From an uncultured Alphaproteobacteria bacterium (GTDB taxonomy: Bacteria; Pseudomonadota; Alphaproteobacteria; Caulobacterales; Caulobacteraceae): 49,220 nt of DNA. Position numbers and translations under genes: made by a program. The DNA lies in NCBI GenBank assembly GCA_903822175.1, contig CAIJOB010000023.1, positions 1 to 49,220 of the forward strand, read 5' to 3'. Positions within the stretch are counted from its first letter, which is position 1; each line of letters begins with the position of its first letter. Shown piece after piece: positions 9,474 to 17,255 of this stretch. Below the pieces are notes generated by a model. It made no database searches and was not told the origin of the DNA. It saw only the letters and a program-made list of their open reading frames with translations.

Positions 9474-10975
9474 ACCGCCCTCCGCCGGAACAGCAGCAAC
9501 AGTCCGCCCGTCTGCCCGCTCTGCAGCAGGCTGGAGCGGAAGAGGCGGCTGATCAGCACGAACTCCACGGCGATGAAGGCGGCCAGCAGCGCCCCTGACC
9601 CCGCCAGCTCCCAGGTCGGAACCCCGCTCCCCAGCCGCGCCATCATCGCGAAGGGCGCATAGATCGGCACCCAGGACAGGATGCGCGGCAACGGCCCGTC
9701 GGGGTTCAGCAGCACCGACTGCAGGATCAGCACGAAGGGGATGGTGATCCCCAGGATCAGCGGCGTCAGATAGGCCTGGGCGTCGCGCATGGAATCGCTG
9801 ACCACGCCGACCGCCAGGAACAGCACCGAGATCGCCATGTATCCAGCCAGGAAATAGTAGACGAGCGCGACCGCGATCACCGGCGAGCTCAGCGAACTGA
9901 GCGCCGGGCGCAGGAAGTCGGCAACCACCCCCTGGACCGAAAAGGCCGCGCCGACCGCGACGGCGACCCAGGTCCCGATCATCAGGATCGCGACCCCGAT
10001 CACCCCGATCAGCTTGCCGAACAACAGGTCGTCGGGGGTCACGCAGGCCAGCACCGATTCCAGGAGCTTGTTGGACCGCTCCTCGATCAGCCCCTGCAGC
10101 ATCCACGAGCCGGACATCATGATCGACAGCAGCAAGAGGTAGGCGAGCGCCAGCGGCAGCGCCGAGCGCAGCATCACCTTCTCGCGGCTGCCACCCTCGG
10201 GCGGGGCCGCGATATCGATGGGCGCGCGCACGCCCTGGATCTTGGCGAGCGCCGCCATGTCGATGCCCGAGGCCTTCAGCGCGTCGGCCCGCTGGATCGC
10301 GGTCAGCTCCTGGCGCACGGAATCCACCAGCATCGGGCGCGGCGTCCCATCGGGATAGAACCGCGCGACCACGCCGGGCGCGCCATAGTCGGCGGGGATG
10401 AAAACCCCGAGTCCGATCTTGCGCAGGCCGGCCGGGGTCGCGACCCTCAGCTTCATCTGCGGGGTCAGCGAGGCGGCGAAGGCCGCGGCGTCCTTGTCGG
10501 TGACTAGGCCCGCGGGCGGCGCGACCTGCATCGTCCCGGGCTTTGGAGGGCTGAAGTCCGGCGCGCCGGCGGGCTTCACCCGGGCCAGTTCCGCCTGGGC
10601 CGTCTTCAGGCCGCCGGCCGCCTCGAACGCCGCCACATCGGCGGGGGTGAACAGCCTGGGACCTTCCGCCCAGACATCGCCCGGCCCCCACTTTTCAGGC
10701 TTGGGGGCCGCCACCTTCCACTTGGACGCATAGGCCCCAAGATCGCTCAGCACCTCCTGGTCGCGGTCGTAGGTGAAGCGCTGCTGGATGGCGCCCTGGT
10801 AGCGGCCGGTCTGGTCGACCACCACCACCGCGACGCCCGGCGGCGGCTGCAGCAGGCGCACGGAAAGCTGGCTGATGGCGATGGCGGCGGGCACCAGCAA
10901 CAGCGTCAGCCAGAAGCTACGCGTAGACGTGATCTGGCGGAATTCGCGAAGCGCGACGAGCAGTTTGGCGTTCAT
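9470..10975 (-). CDS. ABC-2 type transporter permease (NatB-like)
   Basis: A 501-residue permease with one membrane segment near the N-terminus (SFWLTLLLVPAAIAISQLSV, about 20-40), a large extracytoplasmic domain of about 230 residues, and a block of five or six membrane segments in the C-terminal half. This layout is that of the ABC-2 / NatB-type exporters. The ATG at 10975 overlaps the stop of the ATPase gene upstream by four bases (ATGA), which fixes the start and implies coupled translation. The substrate cannot be told; family members export sodium, drugs or peptides. It is the last gene of the ArsR-AHSA1-AHSA1-ABC set. Confidence 0.87.
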   Translation of the reverse strand: MNAKLLVALREFRQITSTRSFWLTLLLVPAAIAISQLSVRLLQPPPGVAVVVVDQTGRYQGAIQQRFTYDRDQEVLSDLGAYASKWKVAAPKPEKWGPGDVWAEGPRLFTPADVAAFEAAGGLKTAQAELARVKPAGAPDFSPPKPGTMQVAPPAGLVTDKDAAAFAASLTPQMKLRVATPAGLRKIGLGVFIPADYGAPGVVARFYPDGTPRPMLVDSVRQELTAIQRADALKASGIDMAALAKIQGVRAPIDIAAPPEGGSREKVMLRSALPLALAYLLLLSIMMSGSWMLQGLIEERSNKLLESVLACVTPDDLLFGKLIGVIGVAILMIGTWVAVAVGAAFSVQGVVADFLRPALSSLSSPVIAVALVYYFLAGYMAISVLFLAVGVVSDSMRDAQAYLTPLILGITIPFVLILQSVLLNPDGPLPRILSWVPIYAPFAMMARLGSGVPTWELAGSGALLAAFIAVEFVLISRLFRSSLLQSGQTGGLLLLFRRRAV

Positions 10976-11919
10976 GCCGCGACTCCTGCTTGGCCGGACT
11001 TTGTCGGGGTCGCCTCGGCATCGCCCACCAGGTGCAGGAAGACCTCGTGCAGGCTGGCGCGGTGGATGTCGAAGCGCCGCAGCGCAAAGCCCTTCCCCGT
11101 GCAGGCTTCCAGCAAGGCGCCGGCGTCGCCGCCGGGCGCGAGCGTGATCGCCCAATCCGTCCAGCCGTCGCGGGCGGCGCCCTGCGCCTGCGCGCTCTGC
11201 ACGCCCGGCAGTTTGCGCGGGTCGGCCCGCGCGGTGAGCGTCAGCCGGGTCGGCAGTTGCGCGCGCGCCGCCTCCTGGTCGCCCTGGAACACCTTCCTGC
11301 CCTTGGCCAGCAGCAGCAGACGGTCGCAGAGCCGCTCGGCGTGCTGCATGACGTGGGTGGAAAACACCACCGTCGCGCCGGCCTTGGCGCGCTCCAGCAC
11401 CACGTCTTCCAGCACCGCCTGGTTCACCGGGTCGAGGCCCGAGAACGGCTCGTCGAGGATGATCAGGCGCGGGCCCGTCACCAGGGCGGCGGCCAGCTGC
11501 ACCTTCTGGGCCATACCCTTGGAAAGCTGCTCCACCTTGCGGTCGGTGAAGGCGGCGAGGCTGAAGCGGTCGAGCAGGCCCCGCGCCGCGCTCTCTGCGT
11601 CCCCCCGGCTCATACCCTTCAGCCGCCCGAAGTAGATCACGGTCTCCAGCGCGGTCATCTGGCGATAGAGCCCGCGCTCCTCCGGCAGGAAGCCCACCTC
11701 GCCGTCACCGCGCCGTCCAGGGGCCGCCCCCAGCACCTCCAGCGTGCCGCTGGTCGGCCGCAGGATGTCCAGCGCCATGCGCAGGGTCGTGGTCTTCCCC
11801 GCGCCATTGGCGCCCAGGAAGCCGAAGATGCCGCCCTCCGGCACCTCGAAACTGAGATTGTCGACCGCGGTGAAATTCTCGAACCGCTTGGTGACGCCGT
11901 CTAGCCGAAGCACTGACAC
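10972..11919 (-). CDS. ABC transporter ATP-binding protein (NatA-like)
   Basis: A 315-residue ATPase. Walker A GANGAGKT is at residues 36-43, Walker B is LIILDEPFSGLDP, the H-loop is STHVMQHAE, and the signature is LSKGM in place of the classical LSGGQ, a common variant in this exporter group. A roughly 90-residue C-terminal extension follows, as in NatA/CcmA-like proteins. I chose the GTG at 11919 (MSVLRLDGVTKRFENF), which starts at the domain boundary; the longer frame from 12009 adds 30 unconserved residues. It overlaps the permease gene by four bases and lies 99 bases after the AHSA1 gene. Confidence 0.9.
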   Translation of the reverse strand: MSVLRLDGVTKRFENFTAVDNLSFEVPEGGIFGFLGANGAGKTTTLRMALDILRPTSGTLEVLGAAPGRRGDGEVGFLPEERGLYRQMTALETVIYFGRLKGMSRGDAESAARGLLDRFSLAAFTDRKVEQLSKGMAQKVQLAAALVTGPRLIILDEPFSGLDPVNQAVLEDVVLERAKAGATVVFSTHVMQHAERLCDRLLLLAKGRKVFQGDQEAARAQLPTRLTLTARADPRKLPGVQSAQAQGAARDGWTDWAITLAPGGDAGALLEACTGKGFALRRFDIHRASLHEVFLHLVGDAEATPTKSGQAGVAA

Positions 11920-12018
11920 TGGCCGACCCCCCCGAGGTCCTTGAAGCGGGGCGGCTCTGATCGGCCGCGTCCCGGACGGCACTGAACGCCAAATCCCGCC
12001 CGCGGCCAAGGCGTCCGA

Positions 12019-12522
12019 TCAGGCCTGAGGCAAATTCCCGTAGAGCTTGGCGTTCTCGCGCTCGCGTTCGGCTCGCCAGGGCGCGGCGACGCCGTCGCAG
12101 GCGCTCGCCAGGCCTTCCAGATGGGTGTGCCAGCCCGCGGCGACATCTTTCAGGGGCGCGGCGCTGAGGCCGCTTTGGCGCAAGGTGAGGCGGCAGCCGT
12201 CGCCGTCCGGCTCCAGGCTCCAGCGGACCACGGACTGCGGGTGCTCCGGCGACGGCCAGGTCCAGGCGAAGACCCTTAGGTGTTCAAGCTCGGTGATGAC
12301 GCCGGCCATCCGGTAGTCGTGGGTCGGCCAATAGAGCTCGAAGGCGCCGCCGACCCGCAGATCGACCCTGGCCTGCGCCAGCCAGTCGGCGAGCCGCTCG
12401 GGGACCGTCAGCGCCGCCCAGACCTTCTCCACCGGCCGGGCGATGCGGCGTTCGAAGGTGATCTCATAGAGATCGCCAACCCTGCGGACCTCGCCCGCCG
12501 CCGCGTCCAGCAGGAGGCTCAT
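12019..12522 (-). CDS. SRPBCC / AHSA1-like domain protein (second of two)
   Basis: A 167-residue protein of the AHSA1-like SRPBCC fold: ITFERRIARPVEKVWAALTVPERLADWLAQARVDLRVGG is the diagnostic N-terminal strand-helix region, and the end has GWHTHLEGLASAC. These helix-grip proteins bind hydrophobic ligands. It overlaps its upstream neighbour, a clear paralogue, by four bases (12519-12522), which fixes the ATG at 12522. It probably shares an operon with the ArsR regulator upstream and perhaps the ABC exporter downstream. Ligand unknown. Confidence 0.87.
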   Translation of the reverse strand: MSLLLDAAAGEVRRVGDLYEITFERRIARPVEKVWAALTVPERLADWLAQARVDLRVGGAFELYWPTHDYRMAGVITELEHLRVFAWTWPSPEHPQSVVRWSLEPDGDGCRLTLRQSGLSAAPLKDVAAGWHTHLEGLASACDGVAAPWRAERERENAKLYGNLPQA

Positions 12523-13052
12523 GCCGACAGCGCCGGATAGCGGCCGGCCAGCGCCTGCTCGCGGGCGGTCTTGGTCTCCCAGGCTGTGGCGCGGCCTTCC
12601 AGAGCTTCGGGCAGGGCCTCCAGGTGGGCGTGCCAGCCGGCGCGTACGCCGCCGTCGCGGGCGCCGTCGAGGCTCAGGCCCGAGTGGGTGAGGGTGAGCG
12701 CGCACCCGCCTCCACCGTCGGACGCCAGGTCGAAGCGCACCAGGGTGTCGCGCTCGCCGATGGTCCAGCGCCAGGCCAGCGCCCGGGGCGGCTCGCAGAC
12801 GGTGATGGTCATCTCCGCCCGGTGCGTTCCCTTGTTCCAGTTCAGCCGGATCGTGCCCCCGACCCGCAGGTCGACCTGGGCGTCGGCGAACCAGTCGGCC
12901 AGACGTTCCGGCGTGGTCAGCGCGGCCCAGACCTTTTCGACGGACTGGCGGTAACGCCGATGGAAGACGATCTGGCGGCTGTCGCCGGCGGTGGTGACTT
13001 CGCCAAGAGCTGCGTCGCTCAACAGGGCGGGGGTGGAAACTGCGGTGCTCAT
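12519..13052 (-). CDS. SRPBCC / AHSA1-like domain protein (first of two)
   Basis: A 177-residue AHSA1-like SRPBCC protein: VFHRRYRQSVEKVWAALTTPERLADWFADAQVDLRVGGTI near residue 30, and GWHAHLEALPEALEG near 145. It is a tandem paralogue of the next gene; the motif EKVWAALT-PERLADW is shared almost exactly. The start overlaps the stop of the ArsR-family gene (ATGA at 13049-13052). ArsR regulators coupled to AHSA1 proteins are a common bacterial pairing, in which the AHSA1 protein may bind the same small molecule that the operon responds to; that is inference. Confidence 0.87.
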   Translation of the reverse strand: MSTAVSTPALLSDAALGEVTTAGDSRQIVFHRRYRQSVEKVWAALTTPERLADWFADAQVDLRVGGTIRLNWNKGTHRAEMTITVCEPPRALAWRWTIGERDTLVRFDLASDGGGGCALTLTHSGLSLDGARDGGVRAGWHAHLEALPEALEGRATAWETKTAREQALAGRYPALSA

Positions 13053-13351
13053 TGTTCTTTCTCCAGATGCGCTTCCAGGGCGTCGAGACGCTCGGCCCAG
13101 AAGACGCGGAAGGGTTTCAGCCAGGCGTCGAGCTCGGCCAGTTCGCCGGCCTCCAGGCGATAGAGCCGCCGCTGGCCGTCGGGGCGGACGCTGACCAGAC
13201 CGGCCTCGCGCAGCAGTTTCAGGTGCTTGGAGACGCCAGGCTGGCTCAGGCCCATGGCCTCCACCAGCTCGCCCGCCGGCCGCTCTCCACCGCGCAGGAT
13301 GTCGAGAATCTGGCGGCGATTGGGTTCGGCGATGGCTTCAAACGGGCTCAT
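13049..13351 (-). CDS. ArsR family winged-helix transcriptional regulator
   Basis: A 100-residue regulator. FEAIAEPNRRQILDIL and GELVEAMGLSQPGVSKHLKLLREAGLVSVRPDGQRRLYRL form the ArsR winged helix. The metal-binding cysteines of classical ArsR/SmtB sensors are absent (no Cys in the protein), so it is unlikely to sense metal. It is the first gene of a leftward run with two AHSA1 genes, overlapping the first by four bases. The ATG at 13351 is chosen because translation further upstream runs through an AT-rich region that looks like promoter. It is divergent from thiD. Confidence 0.9.
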   Translation of the reverse strand: MSPFEAIAEPNRRQILDILRGGERPAGELVEAMGLSQPGVSKHLKLLREAGLVSVRPDGQRRLYRLEAGELAELDAWLKPFRVFWAERLDALEAHLEKEQ

Positions 13352-13449
13352 GAATATAAATAGCCATACAGAAATATAACTGGCAAGGAATTTTATTCGG
13401 ACACCAGAAACCTCGGTGCAAATGGGACGGCGGCGCGCTATCCGGAGCC

Positions 13450-14250
13450 ATGACCCCACGCGGCCGAGTCCTGATCATCGCCGGCTCGGATTCCGGCGGC
13501 GGCGCGGGCGTCCAGGCCGACATCAAGACGGTCACCGCGCTCGGCGGCTACGCGGCCACCGCCATCACCGCAATCACCGTGCAGAACACGCTGGGCGTCA
13601 GCGCCATCCAGTCGATTACGCCCTCGATGGTCCAGGCCCAGGCGCGCGCCGTGCTGGACGACATCGGCGCCGACATCATCAAGACCGGCATGCTGGGCGA
13701 CGCCGAGATGGTGCGGACGGTCGCCAGGCTGCTCACCGACGCAGGCGTCCCGGCGGTGGTCGATCCGGTGATGGTCGCCAAGGGCGGCACGAGCCTGCTG
13801 GACGGCGTCGCACTCGCCATGGTCCGCGAACTTCTTGTGCCGCGCTCGGCGCTCTTGACCCCCAATGCGCCGGAAACCGAGGCGCTCACTGGCATGGTGG
13901 TGGAGACCACGGACGACCTGCGCCGCGCCGGCGAGGAACTGCTGACCATGGGCGCCGGCGCCGTCCTGATGAAGGGCGGCCACATAGAGGGACCGCGCGT
14001 CACCGACATCCTGATGACCCCCTATGGCGAGACGGTCTTCGAGGGCGAACGGATCGACAGCCGCCACACCCACGGCACCGGCTGCACGCTCGCCTCAGCC
14101 TGCGCGGTCGGCCTGGCGCAGGGGATGTCCCTGGAGACGGCGGCGGCGCGGGCCTGGGACTACGTCCACCAGGCGATCCTGCAGGCGCCGGGCCTCGGCG
14201 CCGGCCACGGGCCGCTCGATCACGGCTGGCCGCTGCGGGGTAAGCGGTGA
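13450..14250 (+). CDS. thiD: Hydroxymethylpyrimidine/phosphomethylpyrimidine kinase ThiD
   Basis: A 266-residue ribokinase-fold enzyme that phosphorylates HMP and HMP-phosphate for thiamine synthesis. The N-terminal GSDSGGGAGVQAD is at residues 12-24, AITAITVQNTLGV follows, and the C-terminal anion-hole/catalytic motif is THGTGCTLASACA near 205. Length is normal. A GGAG sequence precedes the ATG at 13450. The next gene starts 10 bases downstream and is likely co-transcribed. No TPP riboswitch was seen upstream; the short gap to the arsR gene has no room for one. Confidence 0.95.
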   Translation: MTPRGRVLIIAGSDSGGGAGVQADIKTVTALGGYAATAITAITVQNTLGVSAIQSITPSMVQAQARAVLDDIGADIIKTGMLGDAEMVRTVARLLTDAGVPAVVDPVMVAKGGTSLLDGVALAMVRELLVPRSALLTPNAPETEALTGMVVETTDDLRRAGEELLTMGAGAVLMKGGHIEGPRVTDILMTPYGETVFEGERIDSRHTHGTGCTLASACAVGLAQGMSLETAAARAWDYVHQAILQAPGLGAGHGPLDHGWPLRGKR

Positions 14251-14260
14251 GGGGACGCCG

Positions 14261-14827
14261 ATGACGCCGGAGCAGCGCCTGGAGGAGATCGTCCGCACCG
14301 GCCCCACCCTGATGCGCGTGCTGACCATCGCCCGCGACCTCGACCTCCCCGACTGGCTGATCTTCTCCGGCGCGGTCTATCAGCGGGTGCTGAACAGCCT
14401 CACCGGCCGCGACCTGGACTACGGGATCAAGGACTACGACCTCGGCTATCACGACGCCTCGGACATATCCTACGAGGCCGAGGACGCGGTCATCCGCCGC
14501 GTCGCCGCCGCCTACCCGCCGCCGCTCGACGCGCTGGTGGAGGTGCGCAACCAGGCCCGCGTCCACATTTGGTTCGAAGGCAAGTTCGGCGAGCCCTACG
14601 CCCCGCTCGCCCGCACCGCCGACGCGCTCGACCGCTTCACCAGCGCCACCTTCTCCGTCGGCGTCCGCCTCGAACCCGACGACCGCCTCACCGTCGTCGC
14701 CCCCTTCGGCCTCGACGACCTCTTCGCCCTGCGCCTACGCCCCAACCCCACCCGCCAAACCCACGGCTTCGCCCGCACGGCCGCCGCGGCCAAGGCCCGC
14801 TGGCCGGAGCTGACGGTGATGGGGTAG
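14261..14827 (+). CDS. Nucleotidyltransferase family protein (DUF925 / NTP_transf_6-like)
   Basis: A 188-residue protein whose sequence LIFSGAVYQRVLNSLTGRDLDYGIKDYDLGYHD fits the DUF925 family of nucleotidyltransferase-like proteins: a G-A-x-x-Q-x-V/I-x-N segment followed by an acidic D-x-D. The C-terminal RPNPTRQTHGFARTAAAAKARWPEL is also characteristic. The activity of this family has not been established. The ATG at 14261 is preceded by GGGGA and lies 10 bases after thiD. It ends 40 bases before the stop of a convergent putative immunity gene, where the base composition changes. Confidence 0.85.
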   Translation: MTPEQRLEEIVRTGPTLMRVLTIARDLDLPDWLIFSGAVYQRVLNSLTGRDLDYGIKDYDLGYHDASDISYEAEDAVIRRVAAAYPPPLDALVEVRNQARVHIWFEGKFGEPYAPLARTADALDRFTSATFSVGVRLEPDDRLTVVAPFGLDDLFALRLRPNPTRQTHGFARTAAAAKARWPELTVMG

Positions 14828-14867
14828 GGCTCGCGTCGCGAAATGACGCGTTCGATCGGACGTGCTG

Positions 14868-15575
14868 CTAAGCCTTCGGACCTCGCCTAGGTTCGCGGTA
14901 CAGCGCCCACAGAACCAAGGCGCTTAGACAGAAGATGCAGACGCTCGTGGCTATCCCATCGCCGCCGGCGCTAGCGCCCCAAACGACGACGTGGATTACT
15001 CCGCCGATCGTCGTTGCGACCCCAAACAGGCAGCCTAAAATTGCCGCGATGAACAGCACGGGCCGGAAGACGGCGCCGCGCGCGGGGCGTCGTTCAGGTC
15101 TCAGCGATGGCTCAAGCGGCTCTGGAAGGGCGACGACGATCTCTTCTCGGGTCCTCGTGTCGCCGATCTCCTCCGGCTCCGGCGGACCGTCTTCCATCGA
15201 TCGCCACTCGACGTATTGAAAACGGGAATCCTGGTCGAGTGCACCGGCAAATTTTTGCCAGATCTCGGCGTAAGCTGCGGCGTTCTTAGTTCTTGTTGCG
15301 TGCGCGATCGCCGGGTCTTCGAAGAGCAGATGGAACGCCGGGTGGAAAGAGGTCACTTGGCACCAGAACCGGTGGCCTTCGTAGTAGACCTCAAACTCCC
15401 AACCCTTCAGCCCGGCATACTCCAGCGCGGACGCTTGGCATCCCAATTCGGTCAGTATTTCGCCAAGCGCCACCGCGACATTCCGGCCGCCAGTGATCTC
15501 CATCTGGCCGGGACTGCCCCAGACAATGTCGTCCGGGAAGTCCGCGATAAACCCGGCCCACGGTGTGTCGGTCAT
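14868..15575 (-). CDS. Putative membrane-anchored immunity protein, family not recognised
   Basis: A 235-residue protein. Residues 1-130 are a soluble aromatic-rich domain (FIADFPDDIVWGSPGQMEI, then ALEYAGLKGWEFEVYYEGHR). A proline/glutamate linker follows, then two hydrophobic helices at about 172-198 and 207-226, and a short basic tail. Its ATG overlaps the TGA of the toxin-like gene upstream (ATGA at 15572-15575), the usual toxin-then-immunity order. The base composition is lower in GC than the flanks, a sign of transfer. I recognise no named immunity family; the assignment rests on context and architecture. The membrane anchor would place the protective domain at the inner membrane. Confidence 0.55.
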   Translation of the reverse strand: MTDTPWAGFIADFPDDIVWGSPGQMEITGGRNVAVALGEILTELGCQASALEYAGLKGWEFEVYYEGHRFWCQVTSFHPAFHLLFEDPAIAHATRTKNAAAYAEIWQKFAGALDQDSRFQYVEWRSMEDGPPEPEEIGDTRTREEIVVALPEPLEPSLRPERRPARGAVFRPVLFIAAILGCLFGVATTIGGVIHVVVWGASAGGDGIATSVCIFCLSALVLWALYREPRRGPKA

Positions 15576-16090
15576 TGAGGAACGCCCGGATTCAAGCCGT
15601 CGTAAATGCCCAGTCCGATGGCAGCTGATCCTCCTCCAACTGTGGCTTTGAGAGGTAGGGGCGCACCACGCCAGATGCGGCCTGCCGGACTATATCTCTC
15701 AAGTCCGAGCCGATTTCCGCTCCAGCCTCGCCCGCCGTCCACGTCGCCTGGTAGCCTTGCACCGTACATGCGGTCGTCCATGCGGAAATGCTCCTCATAG
15801 AATTTGCCTCGACTAATGCCGGGTGGCTTCCAGACATTGAGAGGGCCGTCCATGTAGGCTTGTGGCAACAGCGGCTTGCCGACCAAGCCTTCTGGAAGCG
15901 GAATCCCCATCAAGGTCTCTGGAAATTTCGCACGGCGCGGCACGAAATGCGCACCGGCGCCGTCATACGGCTCGTTGAGGTAGGCCTCCAGTTGGGGAGG
16001 AGCACCTGGCCTGAGATATCCGGGAGCCTCAGCGACGTCGGACAAAGCTTCAGCTGCCTTGGCGCCTTTGACCAATGCGCCACCTGCCAC
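15572..16090 (-). pseudogene. 3' fragment of a polymorphic toxin-like gene (5' end lost near 16165)
   Basis: The frame from a GTG at 16090 gives 172 residues, but sensible protein continues upstream without a start: SVGQNWGEGAFDLGPLVAGG is read from about 16136 down. It stays protein-like to about 16165, where receptor sequence begins on the other strand. AFDLGPLVAGGALVKGAKAAEAL resembles the glycine/alanine linker that precedes the C-terminal domain of polymorphic toxins. The C-terminal domain (about residues 70-172) has conserved-looking RMYGARLPGDVDGGRGWSG and LERYSPAGRIW. I cannot assign a nuclease or other activity. It overlaps the putative immunity gene by four bases. The N-terminal delivery part is missing. 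Confidence 0.6.
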
Positions 16091-16165
16091 AAGAGGCCCG
16101 AGATCGAAGGCTCCTTCGCCCCAGTTCTGGCCGACCGAAAGGCTACGGCGAAGTTGGTCGCTTAG

Positions 16166-16716
16166 CCTCGGCGACCTCGCCGAACGCCAACGCCAACCCG
16201 AACGGGCTCTGCGACGTCTTCACCGGCATGGTGCAACGCCCGCAGGACCTGAGCGGCAACAGCCTGCCGCAGATTCCCCGCAATAAGGTCTCGCTGGCCG
16301 TGACCTACGCCTTCGAGTTCGAGGCGGGCAGCCTGACGCCGGAAGTCAGCTACGTCTGGCGGGACAAGCAGTACGGCACGCTGTTCGAGCGCTCCTACAA
16401 CGAAGCGCCGTCCTGGGATCAGACGGACCTGCGCCTGACCTGGAAGGACAAGGACAACCGCTACACGGTCATCGCGTTCGCCAAGAACGTGTTCGATCAG
16501 CTGGGCTATGACGGCGGCGCCTCCGGTTCCCGGATCACCGGCGTCTACTCGGCGGCCACCATCGCGGCGGCCGGCCTGACGCCGGGCCTCGCGGCGACGA
16601 TCCCGGGCGGCGGCTTCAACGCCGTGCAGCGCAACTCGACCTTCAACGGGATCGACACGAGCTACAATCTGACCCCGCCGCGCACCTTCGGCGTGGAGTT
16701 CCAGTACCGCTTCTAA
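16166..16716 (+). pseudogene. 3' fragment of a TonB-dependent receptor
   Basis: About 183 residues of receptor C-terminus, ending FGVEFQYRF, the terminal aromatic outer-membrane insertion signal. It aligns along its length with the C-terminus of the intact receptor at 17256-20141: QRPQ-L-GNSLPQ, RNKV, VSYVWRD-QY, RSY, PSWDQ, TWKDKDN-YT, LGYDGGA and LTPPRT are shared. Roughly 750 N-terminal residues (signal peptide, TonB box, plug, most of the barrel) are absent. Homology starts at about 16170, immediately next to the truncated toxin-like gene. No start codon with a binding site is seen, so it is a relic. A terminator like that of the intact paralogue follows. Confidence 0.85.
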
Positions 16717-16761
16717 ACGCCGCAGAATTCCGGGGAAGTCCCCGGTCTGCCGAGACTTTCA

Positions 16762-16796
16762 GGGGCGCGTCCGCGAGGGCGCGCCCCTTGTTTTTG
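16762..16796 (+). terminator. Rho-independent terminator after the receptor fragment
   Basis: GGGGCGCG (16762-16769) pairs with CGCGCCCC (16780-16787), followed by TTGTTTTT. Stem and loop resemble the terminator after the intact paralogous receptor at 20167-20199, so it was probably inherited with the gene. Confidence 0.8.
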
Positions 16797-17255
16797 GGCC
16801 TCCCCCAGGCCTTTTTCTTGGCGGCGAAGCCTTGTTTCTTTGGGGCGAATCTGTGGCGGCCATGCCGACTTTTTGAATATTGCGCGGGCGAAACACCCAA
16901 AAGGCGTTGACGCTGCGCTGGCCCTACCGCAGTTTCAGCGAACAAGCGGATCGGACGGTTGCGGATTCCACCGCAGAAACGCCCGGCGAAAGCCGCCAAA
17001 AGTGCGGCAGGGAGAACGTTTATGGGGGCAGGGGGCGGTCTTCAGGCTGAGCTCGCGGGCGTGAAAGCGCATCGCTGGGCTATGGCTTGCGCGTCCTTCA
17101 CCCGACTAATCCCAACGAAATCGATGATGTCCATGGCGGCGCCGCCAGCCGGGTCCGCAACCTTCAAGGTTGCGCGCCAGGTCGCCGAACATGGATCGAC
17201 GCACAGGAAACATTGAGTTTAATCAAGGGCCTATTCGGCCACTGGGGAGGTTAAG
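16797..17255. other. 459-bp non-coding gap upstream of the TonB-dependent receptor
   Basis: No reading frame here has recognisable homology or good codon structure. The left part is AT-richer (ACTTTTTGAATATTGC near 16868). A promoter-like TTGACG (16907-16912) followed by CCTACCGC (16923-16930) is similar to the element upstream of the GPH symporter. If that promoter is real the receptor would have a leader of about 320 bases. GGGGAGG at 17244-17250 is the binding site for the receptor's TTG start. Confidence 0.5.
16907..16930 (+). promoter_or_regulatory. Promoter-like element upstream of the TonB-dependent receptor
   Basis: TTGACG followed after 10 bases by CCTACCGC. The same two blocks, at nearly the same spacing, occur at 20264-20287 upstream of the GPH symporter. 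TTGAC with GCTAnAnC-like downstream blocks is the form of vegetative promoters in Caulobacter; the match here is partial. Confidence 0.35.

Noticed and set aside
15572..16090. Assignment of the toxin-like C-terminus to the TNT (NAD glycohydrolase) family because of RYSPAGRIW
   Set aside because: The resemblance is limited to one short turn and the other TNT segments are not visible.
16959..17216. An 85-residue frame in the leader region of the TonB receptor
   Set aside because: No convincing start site, family match or codon pattern; it lies in a likely untranslated leader.
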